Shown here in pieces: positions 13,368 to 24,436 of a stretch of DNA of 39,128 nt. The notes under the pieces were generated by a model. The model had not been told where the DNA came from. It ran no database searches and saw only the letters and a list, made by a program, of their open reading frames with translations. The DNA is from Aquabacterium sp. (GTDB lineage Bacteria > Pseudomonadota > Gammaproteobacteria > Burkholderiales > Burkholderiaceae_C): the NCBI GenBank assembly GCA_004322345.1, contig SCTQ01000029.1, forward strand, positions 1-39,128, read 5' to 3'. Within the stretch, counting starts at the first letter, position 1, and each line of letters begins with the position of its first letter. The position numbers were made by a program, and so were the translations under genes.

Positions 13368-14063
13368 ATGAAGATTCAGACAAAGAGCAAGAAGGTCAAC
13401 AAGGCCTGGTTGCACGACCACATCAACGATCCCTACGTGAAGATGGCGCAGAAGGAGGGCTACCGGGCCCGCGCCGCCTACAAGCTCAAGGAGATCGACG
13501 AGTCGCTGCGGCTCCTGCATCCCGGCCAGGTGGTGGTCGACCTGGGCGCTGCACCGGGAGCCTGGAGCCAGTACATCCGCCGCCGCTTCGCGCCCAAGAC
13601 CGCGGTGGGCGGCGGCGCGGCCACCGGCGAGCTCAACGGCACCATCATCGCGCTGGACCTGCTGGACTTCGAGCCGGTGGACGGCGTGCACTTCATCCAG
13701 GGTGATTTCCATGATGAGGCGGTCATGGCCCAGCTGGAGCAGGCCCTGTCCGGGCGCGCGGTGGACGTGGTGGTGTCGGACATGGCGCCCAACCTGTCGG
13801 GCATCGAGTCCTCGGACGCCGCCCGCATCGCCGGGCTGGTCGAACTGGCCCTGGACTTCGCCTCGCGCACGCTCAAGCCTGACGGCGCCCTGGTCTGCAA
13901 GGTCTTCCACGGAAGCGGCTACAGCCAGCTGGTCGAGTTGTTCAAGAAAAATTTCCGTATTGCGAAAGCAATCAAGCCGAAAGCGTCACGGGATCGCTCG
14001 TCCGAAACCTTCCTCTATGGCCGGTTCCTCAAGTTCCCGCAAAAACGCGACGAAGCCGTTTGA
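13368..14063 (+). CDS. rlmE: 23S rRNA 2'-O-ribose methyltransferase (U2552)
   Basis: 231 aa FtsJ/RrmJ enzyme that methylates U2552 in the 23S rRNA A-loop. The SAM site is [15 protein letters not shown] (56-70). The K-D-K-E tetrad is K39, D138 (VSDMAPN), K178 (VCKVF) and E213 (SSETF). Against the E. coli enzyme (K38, D124, K164, E199) there is an insertion of about 13 residues at ~75-90 ([12 protein letters not shown]), a loop common in betaproteobacteria. ATG 13368 matches the family start. No ribosome site is visible. ftsH follows, as in E. coli. Confidence 0.96.
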   Translation: MKIQTKSKKVNKAWLHDHINDPYVKMAQKEGYRARAAYKLKEIDESLRLLHPGQVVVDLGAAPGAWSQYIRRRFAPKTAVGGGAATGELNGTIIALDLLDFEPVDGVHFIQGDFHDEAVMAQLEQALSGRAVDVVVSDMAPNLSGIESSDAARIAGLVELALDFASRTLKPDGALVCKVFHGSGYSQLVELFKKNFRIAKAIKPKASRDRSSETFLYGRFLKFPQKRDEAV

Positions 14064-14149
14064 GCCCCGCGCAGATATATGCAGCGCCGCAATTCGTGTC
14101 GGGGTGTCTCTATGTTCGTCCGAGGGGAAAACTAATCAGGGCCAGGGTA

Positions 14150-14176
14150 TTGACTCGTCTAGAATCGGCCCCAGTT
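14150..14176 (+). promoter_or_regulatory. Sigma32-like heat-shock promoter of ftsH
   Basis: TTGACT (14150-14155), 13 bases, then CCCCAGTT (14169-14176) resembles the sigma32 consensus CTTGAAA-N13/14-CCCCATNT. Transcription would begin near 14183, giving a leader of ~113 bases. A TAGAAT at 14160-14165 inside the spacer could alternatively be a sigma70 -10. ftsH is a heat-shock gene in E. coli, which supports the reading. Confidence 0.5.
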
Positions 14177-14295
14177 TCCCTCGGAAGCATCCACACTGAG
14201 GATGCCCGCGCAAGCGGCACCATCTGCAGTCGTTTGCGTTCTTGCCTGGTTCAGGCCTGTTTTCTCGTGTTTTCGTCGGTGGTGAAGGAGCCGCG

Positions 14296-16203
<1,908 letters not shown>

Positions 16204-16232
16204 TCCCCGGGCGCCGGGAAGCGAGATCGAAC

Positions 16233-16260
16233 AGCGGGGCTGCGGCCCCGCTTTCCTTTT
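16233..16260 (+). terminator. Terminator after ftsH
   Basis: AGCGGGGC, loop TGCG, GCCCCGCT, then TTCCTTTT. An 8-bp GC stem with a T-rich tail, ending 10 bases before the folP ATG. No separate folP promoter is obvious in the 67-base gap, so folP may rely on read-through or a promoter inside ftsH. Confidence 0.85.
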
Positions 16261-16270
16261 ATTCCCTCCG

Positions 16271-17179
16271 ATGAGCAGCGCTGACGCGTCCGTTCCCGAA
16301 GCTCCCCAGCCACGCCAAAGCTGGCAGGCCGGACGCTTCTGCATCGACCTGGGCCAGCCCAGGGTCATGGGCATCGTCAACGTCACCCCCGACTCCTTTT
16401 CCGACGGCGGCGCACATCTCGATGCGTCCGCGGCGCTGGCGCACTGCGAACGCCTGCTGGAGGAGGGGGCGGACATCCTCGACATCGGCGGCGAATCCAG
16501 CCGTCCCGGTGCGGCACGCTTGCCGCTGGAAGAGGAACTGCGCCGCGTCGTCCCGGTGCTGAAGTTCGCGGTGGGCCTCGGCGCGCCGGTGTCCATCGAC
16601 ACCTACAAGCCCGAGGTAATGGCCGCCGCGCTGGAATTGGGCGCCGACATCGTCAACGACATCCACGCGCTGCAGCGGCCCGGCGCACTGCAGGCGGTGG
16701 CAGCGGATGCGGGTTGCGGCGTGTGCCTGATGCACATGCAAGGCGACCCGGTATCGATGCAACATGCGCCCGGCTATACCGACGTGGTCCATGAGGTACG
16801 AAGCTTCCTGGCCGGCCGGCTGGCGGACGCGCGGGCCGCCGGCATCGCTGCCGAGCGCATCGTGCTCGATCCCGGCATCGGCTTCGGCAAGTCGGTCGCG
16901 CACAATTTCGCGCTCCTGTCCGGTCAGCAGGCCCTGGCCGACCTCGGCCGGCCGATATTGGCCGGATGGTCGCGCAAGTCCTCGCTGGGTGCCGTCACGG
17001 GTCGCCCGGTCGAGCAGCGGCAAGCGGCCAGCGTGTCTGCCGCGCTGGCGGCGATCCACTTCGGGGCGGCCATCGTGCGGGTACACGACGTGGCGCAGAC
17101 GGTGGATGCGATCAAGGTCTGGCAGGCGGCAGGCCTGATCCAGGAACGAGCAACGACTCTGGGAAAGAAAAGAACATGA
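16271..17179 (+). CDS. folP: Dihydropteroate synthase
   Basis: 302 aa TIM-barrel enzyme joining p-aminobenzoate to hydroxymethyl-dihydropterin diphosphate in folate synthesis; the sulfonamide target. The diphosphate-binding [15 protein letters not shown] (33-47, N37 metal ligand), [11 protein letters not shown], the DVVNDI-like [24 protein letters not shown] and the C-terminal GWSRKSSLG are all present. It has about 20 residues before the first motif, slightly longer than E. coli (282 aa). Its TGA overlaps the glmM ATG by 4 bases (ATGA), so folP and glmM are coupled as in many proteobacteria. Confidence 0.96.
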   Translation: MSSADASVPEAPQPRQSWQAGRFCIDLGQPRVMGIVNVTPDSFSDGGAHLDASAALAHCERLLEEGADILDIGGESSRPGAARLPLEEELRRVVPVLKFAVGLGAPVSIDTYKPEVMAAALELGADIVNDIHALQRPGALQAVAADAGCGVCLMHMQGDPVSMQHAPGYTDVVHEVRSFLAGRLADARAAGIAAERIVLDPGIGFGKSVAHNFALLSGQQALADLGRPILAGWSRKSSLGAVTGRPVEQRQAASVSAALAAIHFGAAIVRVHDVAQTVDAIKVWQAAGLIQERATTLGKKRT

Positions 17180-18510
17180 GCAGAAAGTACTTCGGGACGG
17201 ACGGCATCCGCGGCACCGTGGGGCGCGCCCCGATCACGCCGGACTTCATGTTGCACCTCGGCCACGCCGTGGGCAGCGTGCTGCGCAAGACGGAAGCCAG
17301 GCCGACGGTGTTGATCGGCAAGGACACGCGCATCTCGGGCTACATGCTGGAGTCCGCGCTGGAGGCGGGTTTCGCTTCGGCCGGCGTAGACGTGCTGCTG
17401 ACCGGCCCGCTGCCCACGCCAGGTGTCGCCTACCTGACTCGAGCGCTGCGCCTGAGCCTGGGCGTGGTGATCAGTGCCTCGCACAACGCCTATCCAGACA
17501 ACGGCATCAAGTTCTTCTCTGCCCGCGGCGAGAAGCTGCCCGACGAGTGGGAGCAGGCCGTCGAGGCCGCGCTGGAGGAGTCGCCCCAGTGGAGCGACTC
17601 GCGCGGTCTGGGCAAGGCCAAGCGCCTGGAAGATGCGGCCGGACGCTACATCGAGTTCTGCAAGAGCACCTTCTCCAACGAGCTTTCGCTCAAGGGCTTG
17701 CGCATCGTCGTCGACGCGGCCCACGGAGCGGCCTACACCGTCGCGCCCAGCGTGTTCCACGAGCTGGGCGCCGAGGTCTTCTCCATCGGCTGCTCGCCCG
17801 ACGGCATCAACATCAACGAGGACGTCGGCGCCACCTCGCCGGCCGCGCTGGTGGCCGCGGTGAAGACGCATCGCGCCGACTACGGCATCGCGCTGGACGG
17901 CGACGCCGACCGGCTGCAGATCGTCGACCGCAACGGCCGTCTCTACGACGGCGATGAACTGCTCTACGTGCTGGCGGCCGACCGCCTGGCCCACGAGATG
18001 CCTGTGCCCGGCGTGGTCGGCACGCTGATGACCAACATGGCTGTCGAGCTGGGCCTCAAGCGCCAGGGCGTGTCCTTCGTGCGCGCCAAGGTCGGCGACC
18101 GCTATGTGCTGGAGGAACTGATCAACCGCGGCTGGCTGCTGGGCGGGGAAGGCTCCGGCCACCTGATCGCGCTGGACAAGCACACCACCGGCGACGGCAT
18201 CGTCAGCGCCCTGCAGGTGCTGCAGGCCGTCTGCGAAGGCAAGCGCGATCTCGCCGGCTGGCTGTCCGACGTGAAGCTCTTCCCGCAGGAGCTGATCAAC
18301 GTGCGCGTCGCCGCGCCCGGCCAGTGGCGCGAGAACGCACGTCTGGTGGCCGAGCAGGAGGCCGTGGTCAAGGAACTCGGCGAACGCGGCCGCGTGCTGA
18401 TCCGTCCCTCGGGCACCGAGCCCGTGCTGCGCGTGATGGTCGAGGCCGCCGAGGCGGCCGTGGCGCAGAAGCTGGCCGCGCGGCTGGCCAAGGCTGCGCA
18501 GGCGCAGTGA
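17176..18510 (+). CDS. glmM: Phosphoglucosamine mutase
   Basis: 444 aa enzyme converting glucosamine-6-P to glucosamine-1-P for UDP-GlcNAc, hence peptidoglycan and [11 protein letters not shown] opens the protein (6-13), the phosphoserine is S102 in ISASHN, the Mg loop is DGDADR, the sugar-binding loop GEGSGH, and the phosphate-binding RPSGTEP lies near the end. Length equals the usual 445. ATG 17176 overlaps the folP stop and is the conserved [10 protein letters not shown] start; the long open frame upstream is a shadow of folP. Confidence 0.97.
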   Translation: MSRKYFGTDGIRGTVGRAPITPDFMLHLGHAVGSVLRKTEARPTVLIGKDTRISGYMLESALEAGFASAGVDVLLTGPLPTPGVAYLTRALRLSLGVVISASHNAYPDNGIKFFSARGEKLPDEWEQAVEAALEESPQWSDSRGLGKAKRLEDAAGRYIEFCKSTFSNELSLKGLRIVVDAAHGAAYTVAPSVFHELGAEVFSIGCSPDGININEDVGATSPAALVAAVKTHRADYGIALDGDADRLQIVDRNGRLYDGDELLYVLAADRLAHEMPVPGVVGTLMTNMAVELGLKRQGVSFVRAKVGDRYVLEELINRGWLLGGEGSGHLIALDKHTTGDGIVSALQVLQAVCEGKRDLAGWLSDVKLFPQELINVRVAAPGQWRENARLVAEQEAVVKELGERGRVLIRPSGTEPVLRVMVEAAEAAVAQKLAARLAKAAQAQ

Positions 18511-18548
18511 CCGCGCAGGGCGGGCGGGTGCTCCTGCTAACCTTGCGT

Positions 18549-18574
18549 CGGGCGCGCGCCCGCGTGCCCGCCCG
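18549..18574. repeat. Palindromes in the glmM-yaaA gap
   Basis: A perfect 14-base palindrome of CGGGCG/CGCCCG type (18549-18562) lies between CGGGCGGG at 18521-18528 and its complement CCCGCCCG at 18567-18574. It can fold as a nested hairpin, but no T tract follows, so a terminator is possible and not certain. Confidence 0.4.
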
Positions 18575-18606
18575 CTGTCCCGTCCTCCTGTTTCATTTGC
18601 GCCGTC

Positions 18607-19383
18607 ATGCTGCTCGTCCTCTCGCCCGCCAAGGCCCTCGACTACGAACGTCCTGCCCATATTGACGAACACACGACGCCCGAGTTCGCCGGGCGTGCCG
18701 CGGAACTGATCGAGGTGCTGCGCAAGAAGTCGCCGCAGGAGGTGGCCGAGCTGATGAGCCTGAGCGACAAGCTCTCCGCGCTCAACGTCGCGCGCTACGC
18801 GGCCTGGTCGCCGCGCTTCACCGCGAAGAACAGCAAGCAGGCCGTCCTGGCCTTCGACGGCGACGTCTACGACGGGTTGCAGGCCGCGAGCCTCAAGCCG
18901 GCGGACCTGAAGTGGGCCCAGGACCACGTCGCCATCCTCTCCGGCCTCTATGGCGTGCTGCGTCCCCTGGACCGCATGCAGCCCTACCGGCTGGAGATGG
19001 GCACCAAGCTCAAGACGGCCCGCGGCAAGGATCTCTACGCCTACTGGGGCGACGCGCTGGCCGAGCACCTCAACGGCTGGCTCGACCGGCTGGGCAGCAA
19101 GCTGCTGGTCAACCTGGCATCGCAGGAGTACTTCAGGTCGGTCGACCGCAAGGCGCTGAAGGCCGAGGTGGTCGAGTGCGTCTTCGAGGACTGGAAAGGC
19201 GGCGACTGGAAGGTCATCAGCTTCCACGCCAAGCGCGCGCGTGGCCTGATGGCGCGCCACATCGTGCGCGGCCGGGCCCGCACGGCGAAGGCGCTGTTGA
19301 GTTTCGACGGCGAAGGGTATGCCTACGCCCCCGACGCCTCCGAACCTGATCGCCTGGTCTTCAGGCGGCGCCTGGAGTCCTGA
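18607..19383 (+). CDS. yaaA: Peroxide stress protein YaaA (DUF328)
   Basis: 258 aa, the same length as E. coli YaaA (258), a DNA-binding protein that lowers free intracellular iron and limits Fenton damage under H2O2. The family opening LLVLSPAKALDYE and the internal YDGLQA, LSGLYGVLRPLD, YRLEMGTKL, NLASQEYF and KRARGLMAR motifs are all visible. ATG 18607 is the family start. The next gene begins one base after its stop, so the two form an operon. Confidence 0.95.
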   Translation: MLLVLSPAKALDYERPAHIDEHTTPEFAGRAAELIEVLRKKSPQEVAELMSLSDKLSALNVARYAAWSPRFTAKNSKQAVLAFDGDVYDGLQAASLKPADLKWAQDHVAILSGLYGVLRPLDRMQPYRLEMGTKLKTARGKDLYAYWGDALAEHLNGWLDRLGSKLLVNLASQEYFRSVDRKALKAEVVECVFEDWKGGDWKVISFHAKRARGLMARHIVRGRARTAKALLSFDGEGYAYAPDASEPDRLVFRRRLES

Positions 19384-19384
19384 G

Positions 19385-20251
19385 ATGGCGCCGGCGGATC
19401 CGCAAAGCGTCACGCCTGAGCTGCGCGCCTGGATCATCGAGCAGGCCCGCGCCGGCTGCCGCCCGCAGGACGTGCTGGCGGCGATGCTGGCCAGCGGCTG
19501 GCAGGAGCCGGTGGCAGTGGCCGCGCTGGAGGCGACGCTGGAAACCCATCTGCGCGAGGCCCAGGCCGCCGCCCAGGAGGAGGGCGCCATCGCCTCCGAG
19601 CTGCCGAAGCTGGAGGTGGAGGGCGGCCAGTCCGAGTTCGAGTTGATGGGGCGCCGGCTCAGCGTCGCTGCCGCCTTGCGCCAGCCGCGCGTGGTCGTGC
19701 TCGAGGGCCTGCTCAGCCGCGACGAATGCGAGCAGATGATCGACGCCGCGCGTTCGCGCCTGGCGCGCTCGGAGACCGTGGTCAACGCCACGGGCAGCAG
19801 CGAGGTCAACGCCGCGCGCACCAGCGAAGGGATGTTCTTCCAGCGCGGGGAAAGCGAGCTGTGCCGCAGCATCGAGCAACGCATCGCCGCCTTGCTGGAC
19901 TGGCCGGTGGAGCGCGGCGAGGGGTTGCAGGTGCTGCGCTACGGCGTGGGTGCCGAGTACAAGCCGCACTACGACTACTTCGACCCGGGCCATCCCGGCA
20001 CCCCGGTGATCCTGCGCCGGGGCGGCCAGCGTGTGGCCACTTTGATCATGTACCTCAACACGCCGCAGCGCGGCGGGGCCACCGTCTTCCCGGATGTCGG
20101 CCTGGAGGTTGCGCCCATCCAGGGCCATGCGGTCTTCTTCAGCTACGACCGGCCGCACCCGGGCACGCGCACTTTGCACGGCGGCGCACCGGTGCTGGAG
20201 GGGGAGAAGTGGATCGCCACCAAGTGGCTGAGGCAGGGGCGATTCGACTGA
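19385..20251 (+). CDS. 2-oxoglutarate/Fe(II) oxygenase, prolyl 4-hydroxylase type
   Basis: 288 aa cytoplasmic dioxygenase. The C-terminal ~185 residues match the P4H alpha-subunit fold: iron ligands H195 and D197 (HYDYFD) and H265 (TLHGG), with K275 (EKW) to bind 2-oxoglutarate, and the conserved ATLIMYLN and GGATVFP strands. The first ~75 residues are a helical extension (RAWIIEQARAGCRPQDVLAAML) typical of bacterial members. The hydroxylated target is unknown; bacterial homologues act on elongation factor EF-Tu or other proline-containing proteins, but nothing here says which. ATG 19385 is one base after the yaaA stop, suggesting translational coupling with a peroxide/iron stress gene; an iron-using enzyme beside an iron-limiting protein is suggestive only. 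Confidence 0.9.
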   Translation: MAPADPQSVTPELRAWIIEQARAGCRPQDVLAAMLASGWQEPVAVAALEATLETHLREAQAAAQEEGAIASELPKLEVEGGQSEFELMGRRLSVAAALRQPRVVVLEGLLSRDECEQMIDAARSRLARSETVVNATGSSEVNAARTSEGMFFQRGESELCRSIEQRIAALLDWPVERGEGLQVLRYGVGAEYKPHYDYFDPGHPGTPVILRRGGQRVATLIMYLNTPQRGGATVFPDVGLEVAPIQGHAVFFSYDRPHPGTRTLHGGAPVLEGEKWIATKWLRQGRFD

Positions 20252-20375
20252 AGCCGGGTCGGGGCTGAATTTTTGTTCACGGGCGTGTCAACCGTGCCGT
20301 CGGATCTCCCGTTACGAGCGGGGAGCGCGTGCTCGTTTCTCATCCAACTCATCGAGTCTCGATAGGAGTCCTTCC

Positions 20376-20555
20376 ATGAACAAGCTGTTTGCAGCCCTGA
20401 TCGCTTCCATGTTCGCCGTCGGCGCTTTCGCCCAGGCTTCCGCCCCCGCCGCCGCCGAGCCGGCTGCTGCTTCGGCTCCCGCCAAGGCCAAGAAGGCCAA
20501 GGTCGCCAAGAAGGCCAAGAAGGCTCACAAGGCTGCTTCCGCCGCTTCTTCCTGA
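20376..20555 (+). CDS. Small exported Lys/Ala-rich peptide, 59 aa
   Basis: A short gene with AGGAG seven bases before ATG 20376 and a strong terminator 31 bases after its stop. Residues 1-19 form a Sec signal peptide (MNKLFAALIA then SMFAVGAFA, cleavage probably before or after Q20). The mature ~40 residues consist of an Ala/Pro-rich part followed by a repetitive Lys/Ala segment (KAKKAKVAKKAKKAHKA), ending in Ala/Ser. It is highly basic, like histone H1 tails or AlgP-like repeats, but is secreted. Such small exported basic proteins occur in Burkholderiales; their function is unknown to me. Envelope, polyanion or LPS binding is inference. Confidence 0.8.
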   Translation: MNKLFAALIASMFAVGAFAQASAPAAAEPAAASAPAKAKKAKVAKKAKKAHKAASAASS

Positions 20556-20585
20556 TCGGCGATCAGGCGCGCCTCTCGGGGCGCA

Positions 20586-20625
20586 CCAAAAGACAAACCC
20601 GGCCTTGGCCGGGTTTGTCTTTTGG
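20586..20625. terminator. Perfect bidirectional terminator
   Basis: A 19-bp perfect inverted repeat with a two-base centre: CCAAAAGACAAACCCGGCC, TT, and its exact complement. A tracts on one arm and T tracts on the other make it serve both the 59-aa gene (+) and rhlE (-), which converge here. Confidence 0.92.
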
Positions 20626-20668
20626 GGTCTCCGAATCAGCTCATGAGCCGATCGGACAAGGCCGATGC

Positions 20669-22063
20669 TCAGCGCTCGTGGCCGCTCTTGCCGCGCGGTG
20701 CCGCGCGATAGGGGCGGCTGCCTGCCGCCGGCTTGGCGCCGCCACCACCCGCATGGCCATGATGGCGATTGCCGGCGGACTGCCCGCCGCCGCCTCCGCG
20801 CTGGCCTTGCGAAGGGCCGCGGCCGGAGCCACCGCCTCCACCGCCGCCCGAACCTTCGTTGCGCGCGCCGCCGTACAGCACGCGGCGGCCCATCTGGATG
20901 GGCTGCGCGGTGGCATGGGGGTCGGGCTCGTAGCCCTGCACGGTGACACGCGGCAGCGTGCGCTTGATCATCTTCTCGATGCTGGCGAGGAATCCTTCCT
21001 CGTCCACGCAGACCAGCGACAGCGCCTCGCCCTCGGCGCCCGCCCGGCCCGTGCGTCCGATGCGGTGCACGTAGTCCTCGGGCACGTTGGGCAGCTCGTA
21101 GTTGACGACGTGGGGCAACTGGTCGATGTCGATGCCGCGCGCGGCGATGTCGGTGGCCACCAGCACGCGCAGGTCGCCGCTCTTGAAATCGCTCAGCGCC
21201 CGCGTGCGCGCACCCTGGCTCTTGTTGCCGTGGATGGCCATCGCCGTGATGCCGTGCTTGTTCAGGTGCTCGGCCAGGCGGTTGGCAGCATGCTTCATGC
21301 GCGTGAAGACCAGGACCTGGTTCCACTGCTTGCTGTCGATCAGATGGACCAGCAGGTCCTTCTTGCGGTCGCGGTCCACCGGGTAGACGAACTGGTCGAT
21401 GGTGTCGGCGGTGGCGTTGCGCCGCGCGACCTCGATGACCTGCGGACGATTGAGCAGCCGCTCGGCCAGCGCCTTGATGTCGTCGGAGAAGGTGGCCGAG
21501 AACAGCAGGCTCTGCTTCTGCGGCGGCAGGATGGCCAGCACACGGCGGATATCGTGGATGAAGCCCATGTCCAGCATGCGATCGGCTTCGTCCAGCACGA
21601 AGTACTGCACCTGCGACAGGTCCAGGTTGCGTTGCTGGTGATGGTCGAGCAGGCGGCCCGGCGTGGCCACCAGGATGTCGACGCCGCGTTGCAGCGCCTC
21701 GATCTGCGGCACCATGCCCACGCCGCCGAACATCACCATCGAACGCAGCGGCAGATACTTGCCGTAGAAACGAACGCTTTCCTCGACCTGTGCGGCGAGC
21801 TCGCGGGTCGGTGTGAGAATCAATGCGCGAATGGCGCGGCGACCGCTCTTGTCCAGGGCAGCGGGTGCAGCCGCAAGCCTGTGCAGCAGCGGCAGCGTGA
21901 AGCCCGCGGTCTTGCCAGTTCCGGTCTGTGCGCCGGCAAGCAGATCGCCTCCGGTCAGGACAGCAGGAATCGCTTGGAGCTGGATCGGGGTGGGCGCAAC
22001 GTAACCGGCTTCGGCGACGGCCCGCAACAGCGGTTCGGCGAGGCCGAGTGAAGCAAACGACAT
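20669..22063 (-). CDS. rhlE: DEAD-box RNA helicase RhlE
   Basis: 464 aa ATP-dependent RNA helicase for ribosome assembly and RNA turnover. The Q motif ([10 protein letters not shown]), Walker A AQTGTGKT (45-52), DEAD (158-161), SAT (189-191) and the C-terminal ARGIDID and HRIGRTGR motifs are all intact. The last ~75 residues are a Gly-rich, basic, disordered tail (runs of G with R, Q, H), typical of RhlE and used for RNA binding. ATG 22063 (MSFASLGL) is chosen because it begins the family N-terminus and has AAGAGGG upstream; an earlier in-frame start adds 14 atypical residues. RhlE versus DbpA/SrmB assignment rests on overall wording and tail. Confidence 0.92.
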   Translation of the reverse strand: MSFASLGLAEPLLRAVAEAGYVAPTPIQLQAIPAVLTGGDLLAGAQTGTGKTAGFTLPLLHRLAAAPAALDKSGRRAIRALILTPTRELAAQVEESVRFYGKYLPLRSMVMFGGVGMVPQIEALQRGVDILVATPGRLLDHHQQRNLDLSQVQYFVLDEADRMLDMGFIHDIRRVLAILPPQKQSLLFSATFSDDIKALAERLLNRPQVIEVARRNATADTIDQFVYPVDRDRKKDLLVHLIDSKQWNQVLVFTRMKHAANRLAEHLNKHGITAMAIHGNKSQGARTRALSDFKSGDLRVLVATDIAARGIDIDQLPHVVNYELPNVPEDYVHRIGRTGRAGAEGEALSLVCVDEEGFLASIEKMIKRTLPRVTVQGYEPDPHATAQPIQMGRRVLYGGARNEGSGGGGGGGSGRGPSQGQRGGGGGQSAGNRHHGHAGGGGAKPAAGSRPYRAAPRGKSGHER

Positions 22064-22163
22064 GTCAAAGGGCCCTCTTGCGCTCTTGCGAGCTGTGGCG
22101 AGCAATGGCTGGTAATTCGCGTGCGGGGAGTCACCGGGCCCGTGGACGCCAACACGCGTTTTA

Positions 22164-22169
22164 ATTGTA
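22164..22169 (-). promoter_or_regulatory. Candidate -10 for rhlE
   Basis: TACAAT followed by TAAAA on the minus strand, about 100 bases before the rhlE ATG. It would give a ~94-base leader. The -35 is poor. Confidence 0.4.
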
Positions 22170-22228
22170 GGGGCGCACCGTACCCAGCGAGACGGGGTGA
22201 GCCCCCCTGTTCGCGTAGAACGGCCACT

Positions 22229-22234
22229 TAGAAT
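22229..22234 (+). promoter_or_regulatory. -10 immediately before dnaX
   Basis: TAGAAT ends 8 bases before the dnaX ATG at 22243. Initiation 6-8 bases downstream would fall at or next to the ATG, and no ribosome site is present between, so the mRNA could be leaderless. The -35 (CTGTTC, 22207-22212) is weak. Confidence 0.45.
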
Positions 22235-22242
22235 CTCGCGCC

Positions 22243-24042
22243 ATGAGCTATCTGGTCCTGGCCCGCAAATACCGACCGCGCAGTTTCGAGCAGATGGTAG
22301 GGCAGCCGCACGTCGTGCAGGCGCTGTCGAATGCCCTTAAGCAGCGTCGGCTCCACCACGCGTATCTTTTTACCGGTACCCGTGGTGTGGGCAAGACGAC
22401 GGTCTCGCGCGTGCTCGCGAAATCTCTCAATTGCATGGGTCCGCAGGGTGATGGTGATATCACGGCGCATCCTTGCGGCGTGTGCCAGGCCTGTCGCGAT
22501 ATCGATGCGGGCCGCTTCGTCGACTATGTCGAACTCGACGCAGCCTCCAATCGCGGTGTCGAGGAGATCTCGCAGTTGCTCGAGCAGGCGGTCTACAAGC
22601 CCGTCGTGGGCCGCTTCAAGGTCTACATGATCGACGAGGTGCACATGCTGTCCAACACCGCGTTCAACGCGATGCTGAAGACGCTGGAAGAGCCTCCCGA
22701 GTACCTGAAGTTCGTGCTGGCGACGACGGATCCCCAGAAGGTGCCGGTGACGGTGCTCTCGCGCTGCCTGCAGTTCAACCTGCGGCCGATGGCGGCGCAG
22801 ACGATCGAGGAGCATCTCGCACACGTCAGTGCGGAGGAGCGCATCGAGGCCGAGCCCGGTGCGCTGCGCCTGATCGCGCGTGCGGCACGCGGGTCGATGC
22901 GTGATGCACTGTCCCTGACCGACCAGGCCGTCGCCTTCGGAGCGGGCCGCCTGGTCGAGTCGGTGGTGCGCACCATGCTCGGCGCGGTCGATGCTGCGCA
23001 CGTGATGCTCATGCTGCGCGCGCTCGCGCGGGCCGATGCCGCAGCCTTGGTCGATGCGGTGGATGCCTTGCGCGTCGAAGGCATATCCGCCTCGGCCACG
23101 CTGGAGACGCTGGCCGATCGCGTGCAGCGTCTCGCGGTGCAGCAGATGGCGCCGCGCGCCCAGACGCAGGAGGGTGACGACGACGCCGGCATGCAGGAAC
23201 TGGCGCAGGCCTTCTCGTCCGAATCGCTGCAGCTGATCTACAGCGTCGCGCTGCACGGGCGCGGCGAGCTGGGCCTGGCGCCCGACGAATACGGTGCCTT
23301 GACGATGGTCGTCCTGCGCATGCTGGCCTTCATGCCCGGCAGCGGCGAGGCGCCGCAGGTGCGTGCACCGGACGGTGGATCCCGGGAGGCCGATGCCGCG
23401 CAGCAAAGACCGATGCGCACCGCGTCGCCCGAGCCTGCCGCCGCAACTGCCCAGCCGCCCGCCCCCAGCCGAGCCTTGCAGGCTCCGGGGGCGGATCGCA
23501 CCCGTGCCGTGCTGCCGCCGCAGGAGCCCGCCGAACCCGACATGCCCGAGCCTCCTGCGGACTACGGCGAGGCCGATGCCGCACGCCGCGGCGGGCCCGG
23601 GCAGGCTGCGCCCGCCGCGGCATCTGCGGGCTTTCCCATCACCGAGCTCGGCACGCGCTGGTTCGAGCTCGTGCAGCGCCTGATCGCCGAAGGCGCGATC
23701 AACGCGCTGGTGCGCGAGCTCGCCTGGCAGGCGCAGTGCATCGCGGCCGATGAAGCCGGGGACACGCTGCGCTGGAAGCTGCGCGTGGAGCAGCAAAGCC
23801 TGCGCAGCGACACCAACCGTGACCGCCTGCAGGCGGCCATCACCCAGGTGCTGGGCCGGCCGGCGCACATCGAGATCGAGGCCGGCGCGCCCGAGGACAC
23901 GCCGGCGCGCCGCGAGGCTGCGCGCCGCGAACGCCTGCAGCGCGCAGCCGACGAACTGATCCAGGGCGACCCCGTCGTGCTGGCGATGCGCGAGCAGTTC
24001 AAGACCGCGCGCATCGTGCCCGGCTCGGTGCGTCCCATCTGA
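22243..24042 (+). CDS. dnaX: DNA polymerase III subunits gamma/tau
   Basis: 599 aa clamp-loader ATPase. The N-terminal AAA+ module starts [15 protein letters not shown], with Walker A GTRGVGKT (45-52), zinc-binding C64, C78, C81 and C84, Walker B-like YMIDEVHML and the SRC sensor (LSRC). The middle (~365-460) is a Pro/Ala-rich linker, and the C-terminal ~130 residues form the tau domain that contacts the polymerase and helicase. I see no AAAAAAG slippery heptamer, so a short gamma form by the E. coli frameshift is not indicated. It is followed by ybaB and recR, the standard operon order. Confidence 0.97.
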   Translation: MSYLVLARKYRPRSFEQMVGQPHVVQALSNALKQRRLHHAYLFTGTRGVGKTTVSRVLAKSLNCMGPQGDGDITAHPCGVCQACRDIDAGRFVDYVELDAASNRGVEEISQLLEQAVYKPVVGRFKVYMIDEVHMLSNTAFNAMLKTLEEPPEYLKFVLATTDPQKVPVTVLSRCLQFNLRPMAAQTIEEHLAHVSAEERIEAEPGALRLIARAARGSMRDALSLTDQAVAFGAGRLVESVVRTMLGAVDAAHVMLMLRALARADAAALVDAVDALRVEGISASATLETLADRVQRLAVQQMAPRAQTQEGDDDAGMQELAQAFSSESLQLIYSVALHGRGELGLAPDEYGALTMVVLRMLAFMPGSGEAPQVRAPDGGSREADAAQQRPMRTASPEPAAATAQPPAPSRALQAPGADRTRAVLPPQEPAEPDMPEPPADYGEADAARRGGPGQAAPAAASAGFPITELGTRWFELVQRLIAEGAINALVRELAWQAQCIAADEAGDTLRWKLRVEQQSLRSDTNRDRLQAAITQVLGRPAHIEIEAGAPEDTPARREAARRERLQRAADELIQGDPVVLAMREQFKTARIVPGSVRPI

Positions 24043-24105
24043 GCCCGGGCAGAATCGACATAGAGGCGCGGCCCCCGTCGCCGCGCAACCAGAAGGAAAC
24101 GAACC

Positions 24106-24432
24106 ATGATGAAGAACCAGTTGGCCGGCCTGATGAAGCAGGCCCAGCAGATGCAGGACAACCTCAAGCGCGCCCAGGACGAGCTGGCGACGATCGAGGT
24201 CGAGGGCCAGTCCGGCGCCGGCCTGGTGAAGGTCGTGATGACCTGCAAGCACGACGTCAAGCGTGTGACCATCGACCCCAGCCTGCTGGCCGAGGACAAG
24301 GACATGCTCGAAGACCTGGTCGCCGCGGCCTTCAACGACGGCCTGCGCCGTGCGGAGGAGACCTCGCAGGAGAAGATGTCCAAGCTGACGGCCGGGATGC
24401 CGCTGCCCCCGGGCATGAAGTTCCCGTTCTGA
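24106..24432 (+). CDS. ybaB: YbaB/EbfC nucleoid-associated protein
   Basis: 108 aa DNA-binding protein of the YbaB/EbfC family. The helical start ([19 protein letters not shown]), the core [20 protein letters not shown] and the C-terminal [12 protein letters not shown] are all family-typical. The start is ATG 24106 behind AGAAGGAAA; ATG 24109 is equally placed but one residue shorter. It lies between dnaX and recR, and the stop is 4 bases before the recR TTG, so all three are read together. By family knowledge it binds nucleoid DNA, with links to recombination repair. Confidence 0.95.
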   Translation: MMKNQLAGLMKQAQQMQDNLKRAQDELATIEVEGQSGAGLVKVVMTCKHDVKRVTIDPSLLAEDKDMLEDLVAAAFNDGLRRAEETSQEKMSKLTAGMPLPPGMKFPF

Positions 24433-24436
24433 GCCC

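Noticed and set aside
16924-19884. 986-codon minus-strand open frame across folP, glmM and yaaA
   Set aside because: Spans four real genes on the other strand; composition and lack of motifs mark it as a shadow.
20349-21326. 325-codon minus-strand frame covering the 59-aa gene
   Set aside because: It runs through the perfect terminator and overlaps rhlE in another frame; the plus-strand gene has a signal peptide and ribosome site.
22243-24042. Programmed frameshift in dnaX producing a short gamma subunit
   Set aside because: No A-AAA-AAG slippery heptamer with a following hairpin was seen in the gene; only tau is indicated.
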